Assembly (NCBI GenBank): GCA_010645155.1
Contig: CM021320.1
Span: 1,490,965-1,554,964, forward strand
Direction: 5' to 3'
Source: Tigriopus japonicus
Taxonomy: Eukaryota > Arthropoda > Copepoda > Harpacticoida > Harpacticidae
Length of the DNA: 64,000 nucleotides
Shown here: one piece after another, positions 1 to 10,428 of the stretch
Layout of the letters: each line of letters starts with the position of its first letter
Numbering within the stretch: position 1 is the stretch's first letter
Program-made: the position numbers and the translations under genes
Notes under the pieces: model-generated
What the model saw: the letters and a program-made list of their open reading frames with translations, nothing else
Databases searched by the model: none
What the model was told of the DNA's origin: nothing

Positions 1-678
1 ACTCATTATTGAAAAGAAAGTTGTTACTTCAAAGAGTTTTTCCCAATCACCCGACATGTCTCTGATACTGGGACAATGGAAAGTGTATTAACGAATCGTT
101 GGCAGTGTTTGAGGAGATCTCCATACTCTTTTTGCCAATGGTCAACTGCATCATTCTACCCTCGACCATCATCACGTACCTTGGTTGAAGTTAAGGGTCA
201 CTCTTTCATCAGGTCACGACTTCGTTGTTACACTGTATGTTTTGCGTCGTTGGTGTCTCTTTTTTGGTTACGAACATTTTTTTTTTGTCAGCACCCACCC
301 GATCACGTCAGAAAATCAATTGGCCACAAAACAAATTACTCGTTTCTCGCTCGCAGATTTCCGAAAGCAATAATTCGTGAAAGAGGGGCACAAATTAGGG
401 TCGAAAGTTTGTTCATTTTCGGGCTTCTCGTATCATTCAAACCATGCAGATAGTTTAGTAACTGAATTGTTGAAGACACATTAAAAGCATTCCTGGTGGC
501 GTTAATAACAATGCCGCAAATGATGTATAAAAAAGGAATTTTAATGGACTATCCCATCCTCGAATATTATCCTAGCACATTAAAACGCATCTTATACATT
601 GTAATAAAAATGTTCTCGATGATTATATTCTTCAGTATAGCTCGCAATCTTCGCAATGCCCACAAAAGTCCGCCTATA

Positions 679-944
679 GGTCAGGTGTTGAAGTAGTTTT
701 GGAAGTGTAGTAGAAGCATATCTTGAAACATGAAAGAAACATATGAGACGGAGTAGAAATAACCATGTTCGATCAAGTTTCGTTGCATAAGATGCGATTA
801 AAAAACGTAGCTTATGTAGCAAAACTTGATCGAGCATGGTTATTTCATGGAGACCTTGGTTATTTCCACTCCATCTCTTTTGTATTTCTTCTATGCTTCT
901 AGATATGCTTCTACTCTACTTCCAAACTACCTCAACAACCGACC
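679..944. mobile_element. Foldback MITE, copy 1
   Basis: A 266-bp near-palindrome. The left end begins GGTCAGGTGTTGAAGTAG and the right end, read on the other strand, begins GGTCGGTTGTTGAGGTAG. The similarity continues inward through TAGAAGCATATC, and the centre pairs around GATCAAGTTTCG and its complement. There is no coding capacity. A second copy lies in the first intron of the LRRC45-like gene (about 6925-7158). The repeat family, terminal inverted repeats and short length indicate a non-autonomous DNA transposon. The flanks do not give a clean target duplication, so the superfamily is not assigned. Confidence 0.8.
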
Positions 945-2768
945 TTATTTTCTCCTCAGCAATCTACGAGTTACGAGTTTTAGTCAGTCATTTTCCGGAG
1001 GAGACGTTCTCGTGGTAGGAAAACCAGGATTCTTCACGCATTTGTCGTCCACTGGCCAGAAAGCATTTTGAGCTCGTTCGTCATCATTTGTCATACAAAT
1101 TGACCAGAATTAAAAGCGAAGAACAGGAAACAAGATCGCAACTCCCCTGACTTTTTTAGCTGTTCAACTCGTTCCTTTTTCATTGGGGAAGTAAATTTCT
1201 CCTTAGACGGTGGCCTTCAGGTTGCCAATTCAGTTGGACCGTTTTCGACCTTTCCGAGAATAATGTGCGAATCTAGTATTTCCTTTGAATACGGTCAACC
1301 GAATCATGTTTGCGCAAAAGTAACAAATCCCCTTGAGGAGAAATCGATACGCATTTTGAGCAAAAATATACACGAGTGTGAGAACGAATGCTCACATTTT
1401 GTACTTGTTTTTACAATTCGATTTTTGTTTAATAATGCTCTTCTGTGAGTTGGTTTGTTGTTCGAATTGTTTGTCAAAGGCCCTTGACAATAATTTATTG
1501 GTTTACCTTTCTCGGCTTGGGTTTCGCAATGTTGGTTTTCTTGACTCCAAGTGAAGTTCGTAAGGAAGCGACGAAGTTTCAAAAAATAGCAGATTTGCTT
1601 GAAATAGCATTTGCTCCCCTTATGAGGACTGACCTGGATTATAATGCTGATAACCGTTTAACCTTGTGTATAGTGTATGCATTCAGCCAACCAAATATGT
1701 GGGTTAAGGTAAGAAACTGCACAAATGAGGAACATAAAACTCTCCGTCAAGTATGCCAGAACAATGAAACCCTTGCGTTTTAACGTATCCTGAAATAAGT
1801 CTGTTGAAGCCACAGTCCGCCTTGAGTTTGTTTCCAAAGATTACATTTATTGCCAAAAAATAAGGAAGAAGCCTTTTATTCCCCCTCTCTGACAAGGCTC
1901 AATGCTTCGCTCAATTTTTGCCTGGGCAAAAACAGTAAAAATATCGTAAAGTTTTATTGGTCGGAGCGCGTTGCTCTGCTTTGGGTAGGCACACTTCAAA
2001 TGACAATCTCTAACCTCTTGTAAATCACTTGCTCAATCAAAAACTCTCTTCATGGCATGTTTCTGTGATCATAAAACCCGAGTTGCGGAAGAGATCCGTT
2101 TCCAAAGTTTACAACTTCTCTACCGTCCCAACATAGTGTCGGATAAAAACGGATTGATTGTTGAGAGACCTCTAAAAATTCATTTGTCGGACGACATGGT
2201 TTGCGTGTCTGAATGAGTTAAGATTCCTTACCTTTGTGTCCTTCTCCAAAACCATCGAACTCTAATTCCAATCGACCCATATTGTCATGGCTCCAATAAT
2301 CATTAGTATTTTTCAAACCCCTCTAATTGACCGATTCACGGCAAAGTGCTTCGATCACCCACCACACCACTGTTTTCAAGGATCAGTTGTGATGAATTCA
2401 CTTTTGTTGTGGGAACGTGGAGAGCTCGAGCTCGAAGAACCCTCGCTAGTTGGTCCTTCTTTCGCGGTTCGCACATTGCTGATGAAGAGGAGAACGAGGA
2501 ATATTGCACTAGCGCTACAACCACCCACCTCCACCACCACTTCTAATACTGTAGTATGTGGCTCAGTCTGTGGACAGTGCGAGGGAACAAGACATTCTCG
2601 TCTTCTCGAGAGCTGCGGGTGAAAACGCGGACGGACCTGTTCCCGCTCATGAGTTTTATCACCGAATATGGGTTCCAACCACTAGACTTCCCGCAAAGCC
2701 AGACTCGAATTGAAACTGAGCAGGCTGTCTCTAATGGTTGGAGTTGCACTCACTGAGTAAGTTAGTCA

Positions 2769-2792
2769 GTTGGTTGGTTGGTTGGTTGGTTC
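2769..2792. repeat. GGTT tetranucleotide microsatellite
   Basis: About six uninterrupted GGTT units, followed by TCGTCG. This is a simple sequence repeat with no gene attached. Confidence 0.85.
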
Positions 2793-3479
2793 GTCGTGGT
2801 GACAGACTTTGTCCAAGTGAAGGTGACTGGAACGGAATGATTTGCTAATTGGAATTGGGCCCACTGACGGTCTAAGTCGTGGGACAAGAGTTGCCAAAAT
2901 CGTATTTACGAGACAATGCGATCCAGCATTGAAGGTCTGCCTGAATGAACAAGTAAATCCTGTAACTAACGACTCACCACATGCTCATTGGTGACCACTT
3001 TCTAAAGCTATTATTGCAGGATAAGTTTCCTCTTAGAGGTGCAAGGTTACAACTATATGTAATACGTACATCGTTGGTTACTTGGTGTCCTTTTTTTTAC
3101 CCTTTTGGGACAATAATGGAGCATTGTTGGGATCTTGTAGATATTTGTTGGATCTTCTTTATTGAGTTTCGGGTACCAAAGAGTCTAGTTTGTACTATCG
3201 GCACATGAATATTCTAAGGAATGTGACCCATGTTTGTCTCCTTTGTCCCATCAAGATAAGCATTCAATTAACTGAACGGCTCTCGGGAGAGAAAGAGCAA
3301 AACGCAATTACACATATCCCTACACGAGTTGCTTGGAGCTCTCCAAGAAGAGAACTGCCATTTGAGCACCTTTCATGACTTTGGTTGTGGTGGTCGCCAA
3401 AAATGCTCGACATTCCAAAGAACCAGAGGAAGCTGTGTAACGATCCCTCTATTCAATCTACCGTCTAAATGGTCAAAAT

Positions 3480-3552
3480 TGTGTAACAAAATGTACATAT
3501 AACAATCCAATGAGGCAAGTCCTCGCAATAAAGATTATTATTATTATTTACT
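3480..3552 (+). repeat. Possible 3' tail of a truncated retroelement
   Basis: The stretch ends in CAATAAAGA followed by four to five ATT units. Non-LTR retrotransposons and SINEs of arthropods often end with such a tail. No reverse transcriptase frame is readable upstream, so at most this is a 5'-truncated copy; a chance AT-rich tail is equally possible. Confidence 0.3.
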
Positions 3553-4406
3553 ATCCTTGACGGAACTGTCAGTTCTCTGCAAATATATCATTCATATGTG
3601 GAATAGTGCGGGGTGAATGTTCCACCAGTTTTGTTATGACACCATGACACGAGATCATTCTCGCAGCGCCCCCTTTGACCCCGTTTTATCCCAAACTTTT
3701 AAAATCATGTACTAGGTACGCGAGTACGAATATGCTTTTCTCAACTTCATTACTCAGGCAACGAAGGTTGATATGATTTGGCCTTGAGGCGAGAGCAAAA
3801 GCCAAGATGGCCTTCAACGTATCCGTTGTTTGATAAACGATCAGTGATGTTCCGTCCACATTTCATGCTTGAATAAGTGGCCTGCCACACATCAGTACAC
3901 CATGCAAGTAACTTTGAGTAAAGCTTGTGCGGAACTTTGACTTATTGACCAGTTTTGTGAGCAGGTGGACCGGCCGTTTAGTTTGTTATTAGTAACATAG
4001 CATCTGGCTCTTCATTTAATGATGGATGATGAACAAGGTACACCCATTTTGCAGGTCTGGGAGGGATCTTGTTCTCATGTGATGTCACAACTATACAAAG
4101 TCTTGTGTAAAAGGGTTGGAAAGCAATATGTCCAATAGAGAGGTTCCAGATGCTCAAGTTCCCACACGATGTCTCCTTGGTAATTAAGTCCGATTTCGTG
4201 GAGGCGAAACCGAAAAGACCCCCCTTCCGTGGATGAGAAGATCTTTGAAAGCCTTGGATAGTCATTTGAGTCACTTGCTTGTCAAGGAGACAAAAACCTT
4301 TCAAATTCAATTTGTTGTGTCGTCATTGTTCGTTTAAATGCCTCCTGCAGCGAAGACTCCTTTACAAACTTGAGCCAACAAGAAGAACATCCCCCAAAAG
4401 AGGGGC

Positions 4407-7400
4407 TTACATTTCGGCTTTCATCAAGCCTTGCAAGGCTGAGGCCAATTGAGCTTTTCGTTTTTCCTCATTGTCCCTAGGATATTCAAAGAATGAGGTT
4501 TATTGTTAAATCGTTATTCTTTAGTCTCTGTTTTAAATAGTTCCCTTACCGAAGATGTGTAATCACGTCATTTTGAGTTTGGATCTCCGCTTTGAGATTT
4601 CGAATCTCGTTATCTCTTTTTTGGACTTCTTGGCCCTTTTTTCTAGCAGCTAGTTCAATTTCCTTTTCCAGCTCTTCCATCTTTGCTTGTAAGGTTTTCA
4701 TTTGCTTCGATTTCGCTTCAGCTTCTTCCAACTTGGCTTGGAATTCCTCTCTGATTGTCTCCCTTATCGTGTCCTTGGATTTTTGAAAATCGTTGACAAT
4801 CTGAAAACACGTTCCTTTAAAACCCGCTCGATTTTTAAGAACACTTAATCAGTTTTCCGAACCGTCTCCAGTTGAGTTATTTGTGCACTCTTCGTAACAA
4901 TTTTTTCTTCAAGATCCGAAATCTGTTCTTGCTTTAATGCCAGTTTCTGATCCAAGAGTTTGGATTTCAATTGGACATCAGCAAGTTCTTTTTTCAACAA
5001 GGCGATTTTAGACTCACTCTGAAGAATGTATCCCGCCTTTGGTCAAAAAAAAAAATGAAGAATCATCATTCTCAAAGTATATCCTGAATAGCAAGTACTA
5101 CTACCTTTTGTTCCTCAAATTCTCGCTCTATGGTTTCAATTTGACTTTTGTGCTGTTTCGTTCCAGCTGAGTTTTGCACCTTCAAATCTTCGACTTGGGC
5201 CTTCAATTGTTGGATAGCGTTTTCTTGTCGCGTTTTGAGCTGTTCCCAAATTTCTCGTTCTTGGGTATTCACCTCCATCAATCGAGTCTTTTCTTGCTCA
5301 AAAGAGTCCTTCAGCTTTCCAATATTGTCCTCGTGAGCATTTTTGAGGTTATTCATTTGAAGTTCCCAATGTTTCTTATCCAGACTTCTTGCTTGCATCT
5401 CATGTTCCAGATCCCTTTGGACCTGATCTTTGTCCCTTTGCAATGCCAGACATTCATTCTTTAGTTCTCCTTCACGAGATCTCATGGATGCAAGCTTGGC
5501 GTCCAAATCTTCAATCTGTCGCATGTACGATTCCTCTTTAGCGATCCATTCCTGAGAATTAGTCGTTCAAAAGACGTTGTTCTAAACTGAGCAAGTTCAA
5601 AAGTTGCGTTGTGGGAACCGGGATCAAGCTTACCTGACGGATGTCTTTCTCAAACGAGTTGCAATTGTCATGGATCTTTCTCAGGTGATCTTCTCGGCTT
5701 TGGTCCCTGCGGAGAAGATCCTTTACCTGATCTTCGGCCAAGTTGAGTGCTTGTTGCGTGAACTTGAGTTTTTCTTGGAGGGTGCCTTCATTCAGAACCT
5801 TTTGGTCGAGGGCCGACTTCAATTTTCCAATCTCAAAATGGAGCGAGTCGTTTCGATTCTTAAAATCGTGTTCCACGTCACGCAATTCGTGCGTTTTGAC
5901 TTCTTCTTGGTGCTTCAATTGTGATTGAAAATTGGATAATTTCTCTTCCAGAGTTAGTGTTTGGTGTTTTTGTTCTTGTAAAATAATTTGCGTCTCCGAG
6001 TTTTGGTGTAACATGTGACCTACGTGAAATTTCAAAATCGGAATAAACATCATGGAACTAAGGGAAGGAAACCTATCAAGATTTTTTCCTTGCAAATTAG
6101 CGATGTCATTTCTCTTGGAATTTGGTTGCCCTCCAATTGCAATTCCAAGAGATGTCGATTCGTCTTCAAGGCATCCAGTAAAGCTTGACCCCCAAGGGTT
6201 CCAATATTGTTCCATCGCAGGTCCAGGTTCTTCATGGGCGAAACGCCTGTTCTGATAACATCTGCCAGTTGTTGTGCGTTCTTATGATTTAAACAATTAT
6301 TGCTCAAGTCCAGTGCGATAATGGAGCCATTTTCGGCAAGTCCTGAACAAAAGACTCCAAAGTAATCGGGTTCTAATCCGAGGTCGTTCCATGACAAGCT
6401 GAGTCTAGAGATTATTGAGAGAGAAAGGAGAGCGATATCAGAAAGAAATGGCCTGTGCCATTTTAATTAGCCCTCCCATAATTTACCTTCGGATTACAGA
6501 GGTTTGCTTCAAAACGAGTCCAAGTAACGCGATGTTGTCCCCACTCAGATTATTGCCTTTTAGATTTACTACTTGAATGGATTGGTTGCATGCTAACCCT
6601 TTCAAAAGGATCGATAGGTTTTCTTGATGCAAAAATGAATCGGTTAGGTCTAACTCGATGAGATCGGAATCGGTTCCAATCTTCTTCACCAGCTTGGAAC
6701 ACTCATTGGAATCGAGGTTGCGGGAACCCAAGTGAAAAACCTTGGCCCCGTCTTGTTTGATTCTGTGAAAGACGAGCGGAAGAAAAATTGACAAGTCCTG
6801 ATTGACATAACTTGATATCATTCACTTTTTTTTATTCGTTGTCAAGTCGTTTTCCGAAAGGAGAAAATGAATTGTATTTAAATTTGAAACACCCAAAAGT
6901 ACGGTTCTATCTATAGCTTGGTTATTGAGCCAGTTTTAAGTATAGTAGAAGCATATCTAGAAACATAAAAGAAGCATATGAGATGGAGTAGAAACAACCA
7001 TGGTCGATCAAGTTTCGCTACATAAGCTGTGATTAAAAAAACGCTGTTTATGTAGCGAAATTTGATCGTGCATGGTTATTTTTACTCCGTCTCATATGCT
7101 TCTTTTGTGTTTCGAGGTATGCATCTACTATACTTCCAAACTACCTCAACAAACGACCTTTTTATCCTGGGGTCATGGTCCGAAAAAAAACCTCGACATA
7201 ATTCATCTACATTTTTTCTGCTCAAGCTGTTTTTGCTTCCTTCATCTGCAATGGGAGTTGAGAGCATTTGCATTTAAAAATTAGGGCCATTTCTTCTCTC
7301 CAATCTTCTCTCGGAACTTCAATTTTTGAAAGTTAGTTCATCAAGTTGTCCTTAAAACTCTCCCACTTTTAGAAATTACCTTATGTCACCGAGTTCCGAA

Positions 7401-7462
7401 TCCAAAAGTGTTTTCCAATTACTGTTAATGTTACAATCATTTTGATTGCGAGTTTCTTCCAT
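4407..7462 (-). CDS. LRRC45: LRRC45-like centrosomal protein
   Basis: Predicted 672-residue protein in eight exons: 7462-7380, 6762-6487, 6404-6073, 6019-5634, 5551-5105, 5036-4863, 4800-4550 and 4476-4407. All joins are GT-AG and phase-matched. The N-terminal third has leucine-rich repeats of the ribonuclease-inhibitor type (LDLSNN, LDLRWNN, LQLEGNQI); the rest is a long coiled coil rich in E, K and Q. Vertebrate LRRC45 has the same layout and about 670 residues, and serves as a fibrous linker holding centrioles together and in early ciliogenesis. The start is a choice. An in-frame ATG at 6821 would give one longer exon, but a pyrimidine-rich acceptor at 6763 joins in phase to an upstream exon beginning MEETRN, so I prefer that start. 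The last exon ends LQGLMKAEM. Intron 1 holds a MITE. TMEM17 lies head to head upstream. Confidence 0.9.
6925..7158. mobile_element. Foldback MITE, copy 2, inside LRRC45 intron 1
   Basis: Closely related to the 679-944 element. It shares the TAGAAGCATATCTAG subterminal block, the GATCAAGTTTCG centre and the right end CTACCTCAACAAACGACC. The left terminus is more diverged than the right. It lies between exon 1 and exon 2 of the preferred LRRC45 model and leaves both splice sites intact. Confidence 0.75.
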
Positions 7463-7769
7463 TGTCTTTGAGGTGCAACACTTCTGATCCAAAATATGTC
7501 ATTTTTTGACAATGGGGTGGTAATGAATAACTAGACTGGATGTCTTTAGTTCTTCACAAGGTTACATAACTTTGAAAGGAACATTTTCGGTTTAACAAGC
7601 AGACAGCGAAGTAAAGTTTGTTTGTCTCACTCTCTACATACAAGATAAACCATACCTGTTAGGGAAATGGTTCGGAACGAAGGGCTCTCTTTTTAGGGTC
7701 AATCCAGGTATGAAGGAGCATTACAAGAGCTTGGATCTTCTTTCTGTGGTCCATTTTAAGTAAATAAGC
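7463..7769. promoter_or_regulatory. Short divergent intergenic region between LRRC45 and TMEM17
   Basis: About 307 bp separate the two start codons. A divergent promoter serving both ciliary/centrosomal genes is an inference from spacing and function. I looked for a clear RFX X-box (GTTRCC-like inverted half sites) and found only a weak GGTTACATAAC-like palindrome near 7559, which does not meet the consensus. Confidence 0.4.
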
Positions 7770-8400
7770 ATGAGTGCCATGGCCAAAGACACCTTTAAAC
7801 AAGTTTCCGAATCCATGTTCCCCGGGATCTCGCACAGCCTGCATAGCAAACCCCCGGAGATTCGATTGGGCCACGAAATCGTTACTAACCTCTCGCTTCA
7901 AATGTGTCTGTTCTTCAATGTGTGCTACTTCCCGTTCTGGTTGATCATTTCTATTCTGATCACATCTCTCAAATACGAGCATCTCAACTATCTCTACAAA
8001 TTCATCCTGGTCACGGTGTTGGCCGCCACCATTGCCATCGAAATTGTCAGACTTTACTTGGGCTATCTGGGGAATCTCATGGAACGGGTATAGATGTTTA
8101 TGCTTAGCTTGTGCCTTGGATTCTAATACAACACCCTTTTCTCTCCATAAGCAGGTTCCCGAATTGGCCGGTTTTTGGCTTCTCTCAGTGTTGCTCCAAT
8201 TTCCATTGCAAGCTTTCCTCTTTTTCAACGAGGATCTCGTCATTTTACCACTTGAAAGGGCAGCTAATTTCGTGATGGTGGGATTGGTTCTGGCCGAGCT
8301 TATTACTGGGTTCATCGCGTTGCGGAAGATTACCAAACATCAAGCCAAAAAATTTCATCTCCTCCAATTGCGACAAGAGGCTGTTTTTGAATTTGAATAG
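7770..8400 (+). CDS. TMEM17: TMEM17-like ciliary transition-zone membrane protein
   Basis: Two exons, 7770-8087 and 8155-8400, joined in phase 0 (ERVPEL), give 187 residues. Four hydrophobic helices fall at about residues 43-65, 76-100, 110-130 and 141-165. The N-terminus is short and cytosolic and the C-terminus is basic (ITKHQAKKF). Motifs such as LSLQMCLFFN and NYLYKFI fit the TMEM17 group of the Transmemb_17 family. In animals TMEM17 is a component of the MKS complex at the ciliary transition zone, where it limits membrane protein entry. Length agrees with the family (about 200). The intron ends in a pyrimidine-rich CAG acceptor. A paralogue such as TMEM80 or TMEM216 is less likely on length and helix spacing. 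Confidence 0.87.
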
Positions 8401-8767
8401 TTGTTAAATGGCCAAATACACGTGGAACTAAGCTAGCAGAATTATTAGCTTTCACAAGAACACGCTTTGATGTTTTTTGTGTCTTTATAAGTTCACATGA
8501 CAAGAGGAACGTGGCTTTCTTTTTCCTTCCAACGAAATAGCAAAGGGAGACCGCAAAGTGGAACTCCATGGAACACACAGCTGATATCATAGCCAGTGTT
8601 GTTAGACGTCACATGGACTTCTGAAAGAGAGTTGTGACATTAGTATGAATGCAAGTTCATAAGAACGAAACCAATCTATTTATTTTAGTGTTATCTTATC
8701 TCAAGGCGCTTTGATATTGAAAGACATCTCAAGAATTCTGTTGTTGAAACTTATTAACCCTCACCAA

Positions 8768-10212
8768 ATGTCTGTGGAGGACCAATTCAAAGCCGCAGTG
8801 GCGGTGATTCAGGGATTGCCTAAAAATGGTAAGAATAACTAAAGCCATGAAGGTCGACGAGTCAAGAAGATGGATGTTTGTTTTCAGGGCCGTTTCAACC
8901 TTCGAATGAAATGATGCTCAAGTTCTATTCCTACTATAAACAAGCAACTGAAGGTCCTTGTCACATTCCCAAACCAGGATTCTGGGACGTCATCAATAGG
9001 GCCAAATTTGATGCTTGGAACAAATTAGGTGACATGTCAAAAGAACTGGCCATGAAGTCCTATGTCGAGGAGCTCAAAAAGGTAGAACATTATGTGACTC
9101 AAGACCATGAACTCCGGTATAATTTAGTGATATTCGTGCTTGATCCCATTGCAATGATCCAATTTAGCAATTTATAGGAATTTTACTTTAGATTGTTGAG
9201 GTGATGTCATTCGATTATGATGTAGCGACTTTTACCGAGGTTCTCGGGCCGTTCTACGAATACATGAGCCAAGATGAAGTTGATTTAGAGGAAGTCAAAA
9301 GAGGTCAAGACAACCCTGTTGACAAAGACAATCAATCCTGTCCAGGAACTGAAGATGGCTTACAAATTCATGGAGCTGACCCAAATCAAAAACACATGTT
9401 AAATCAAGCTCTAGGAAAATTTGAGGAGGGTCCTGACACTGGTAATTATCCCATTGCTTTCATTTCTTTTTTTTTTAACAAATATTTTTTAGCAAAAGAC
9501 AGAATGGTGAAAAAGATTGAGTAATTTTATTTGAATCAAATTCTCTTTCTTAAAAAGACAAACGCAAACCAATATTCATTTACAACTAAGTTTACAGTTA
9601 CACAATAGTAAAGATCATTTTCAGACTCTGATGAAGAGTCGTTGGCGATTGAAATGGGAGAATTGGCCGACGATCTCGCTCTACTTCAAAAGACCATCCG
9701 ATCCCAACGCATGGATTCTAAAACAGAAATTTCGACGTACGAAAATTCAACACTGCCAACCCAAAATAACTACCCGCAGGTCGAGCACAACGCTTTCAAT
9801 ACCAACGAGTCCAATGACGAAGAGGACGTCTTTCATGAAGCCATCAGTGATCCAAAATATTTCAACCAAATGGACGCGAGACTTCCTATTCCTGAGGTGA
9901 CGTATCACTCATATTTTTATATTTAAATATTCATGTAAGACCAAAATTTGCCATTTTTTATTCTAGCCTTGCCTCATGAGCGAGGTAACCACTTCGTTGA
10001 ACCATTCGGTGGAAATGCTTCGCAAGGATTTAGAGAATGTCCAACTCCGATTGAGTCATTTGAATGAAACGGTTCTAATTGAACAAAGAAGTCGTTCCAA
10101 GGAAAGCTCCTGGCCGTGCCAAGATTTGTCAAAACCCACGCTAATGTTTGTTGTCACATGGCCATTTTTGGCCCATGGTCTGATATCTCTGGCGCATTCT
10201 TGGAGAAAATAA
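8768..10212 (+). CDS. ACBD5: Tail-anchored acyl-CoA binding protein, ACBD4/5-like
   Basis: Five exons, 8768-8828, 8888-9081, 9192-9441, 9625-9896 and 9967-10212, give 340 residues with every junction in phase. Residues 5-95 form an acyl-CoA binding domain with [32 protein letters not shown] and SYVEELKK, where the family's CoA-contacting Tyr and Lys residues lie. Residues 228-243 are acidic and contain [10 protein letters not shown], which resembles an FFAT motif for binding VAP on the ER. A coiled segment follows (residues 270-300). A single hydrophobic helix (318-336) with a short basic end (HSWRK) makes it a tail-anchored protein. This layout matches ACBD4/ACBD5, which tether peroxisomes to ER and bring very-long-chain acyl-CoA to peroxisomes. 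The two vertebrate paralogues cannot be told apart here. It converges on OS-9. Confidence 0.9.
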
Positions 10213-10282
10213 ATGCGTCTGTTCAATGACGAAACTTTTGGGATTTAATGAAACATGTAATAACGCTTAATAGACATTGGAA

Positions 10283-10381
10283 ATGCTAGCCGGAATTATC
10301 AGTGGTCATTACCAACAATCCCTTGGCATGAACGGATATGGTGGGAATTGGGGTGGTGAACATGATGAATATCACAGGTAA
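10283..10381 (+). other. Small open frame downstream of the ACBD gene
   Basis: A 32-codon frame beginning MLAGIISG and rich in Gly and His lies 70 bp after the ACBD stop. A TAG acceptor-like site precedes it and its own stop overlaps a GTAATT donor-like sequence. It could be part of the 3' untranslated region or an alternative end exon of the ACBD gene. There is no homology support. Confidence 0.2.
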
Positions 10382-10428
10382 TTAAGAAACGGATTGAATT
10401 TCTTAAGGTGAACAATTGGTCGAAGAAT

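Larger units (their letters stand above)
1..4406. other. Intergenic stretch without a supported gene
   Basis: No open frame here resembles a known protein or has a convincing exon structure. The stretch contains one foldback element (679-944), a GGTT microsatellite at about 2769-2792, and an AATAAA followed by a TTA-rich tail near 3529-3550. Frames of up to about 112 codons occur, for example near 1445-1783, but I see no conserved motif or splice-phase support for any of them. Confidence 0.6.

Noticed and set aside
6763..6821. LRRC45 start at the ATG of 6821 (MISSYVNQD)
   Set aside because: The stretch before RIKQDG looks like the pyrimidine tract of an intron ending in CACAG, and an upstream exon with ATG at 7462 joins in exact phase. 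Kept only as an alternative.
7463..7769. RFX X-box in the LRRC45-TMEM17 spacer
   Set aside because: Only a weak palindrome (GGTTACATAAC) was seen; it does not have two proper half sites.
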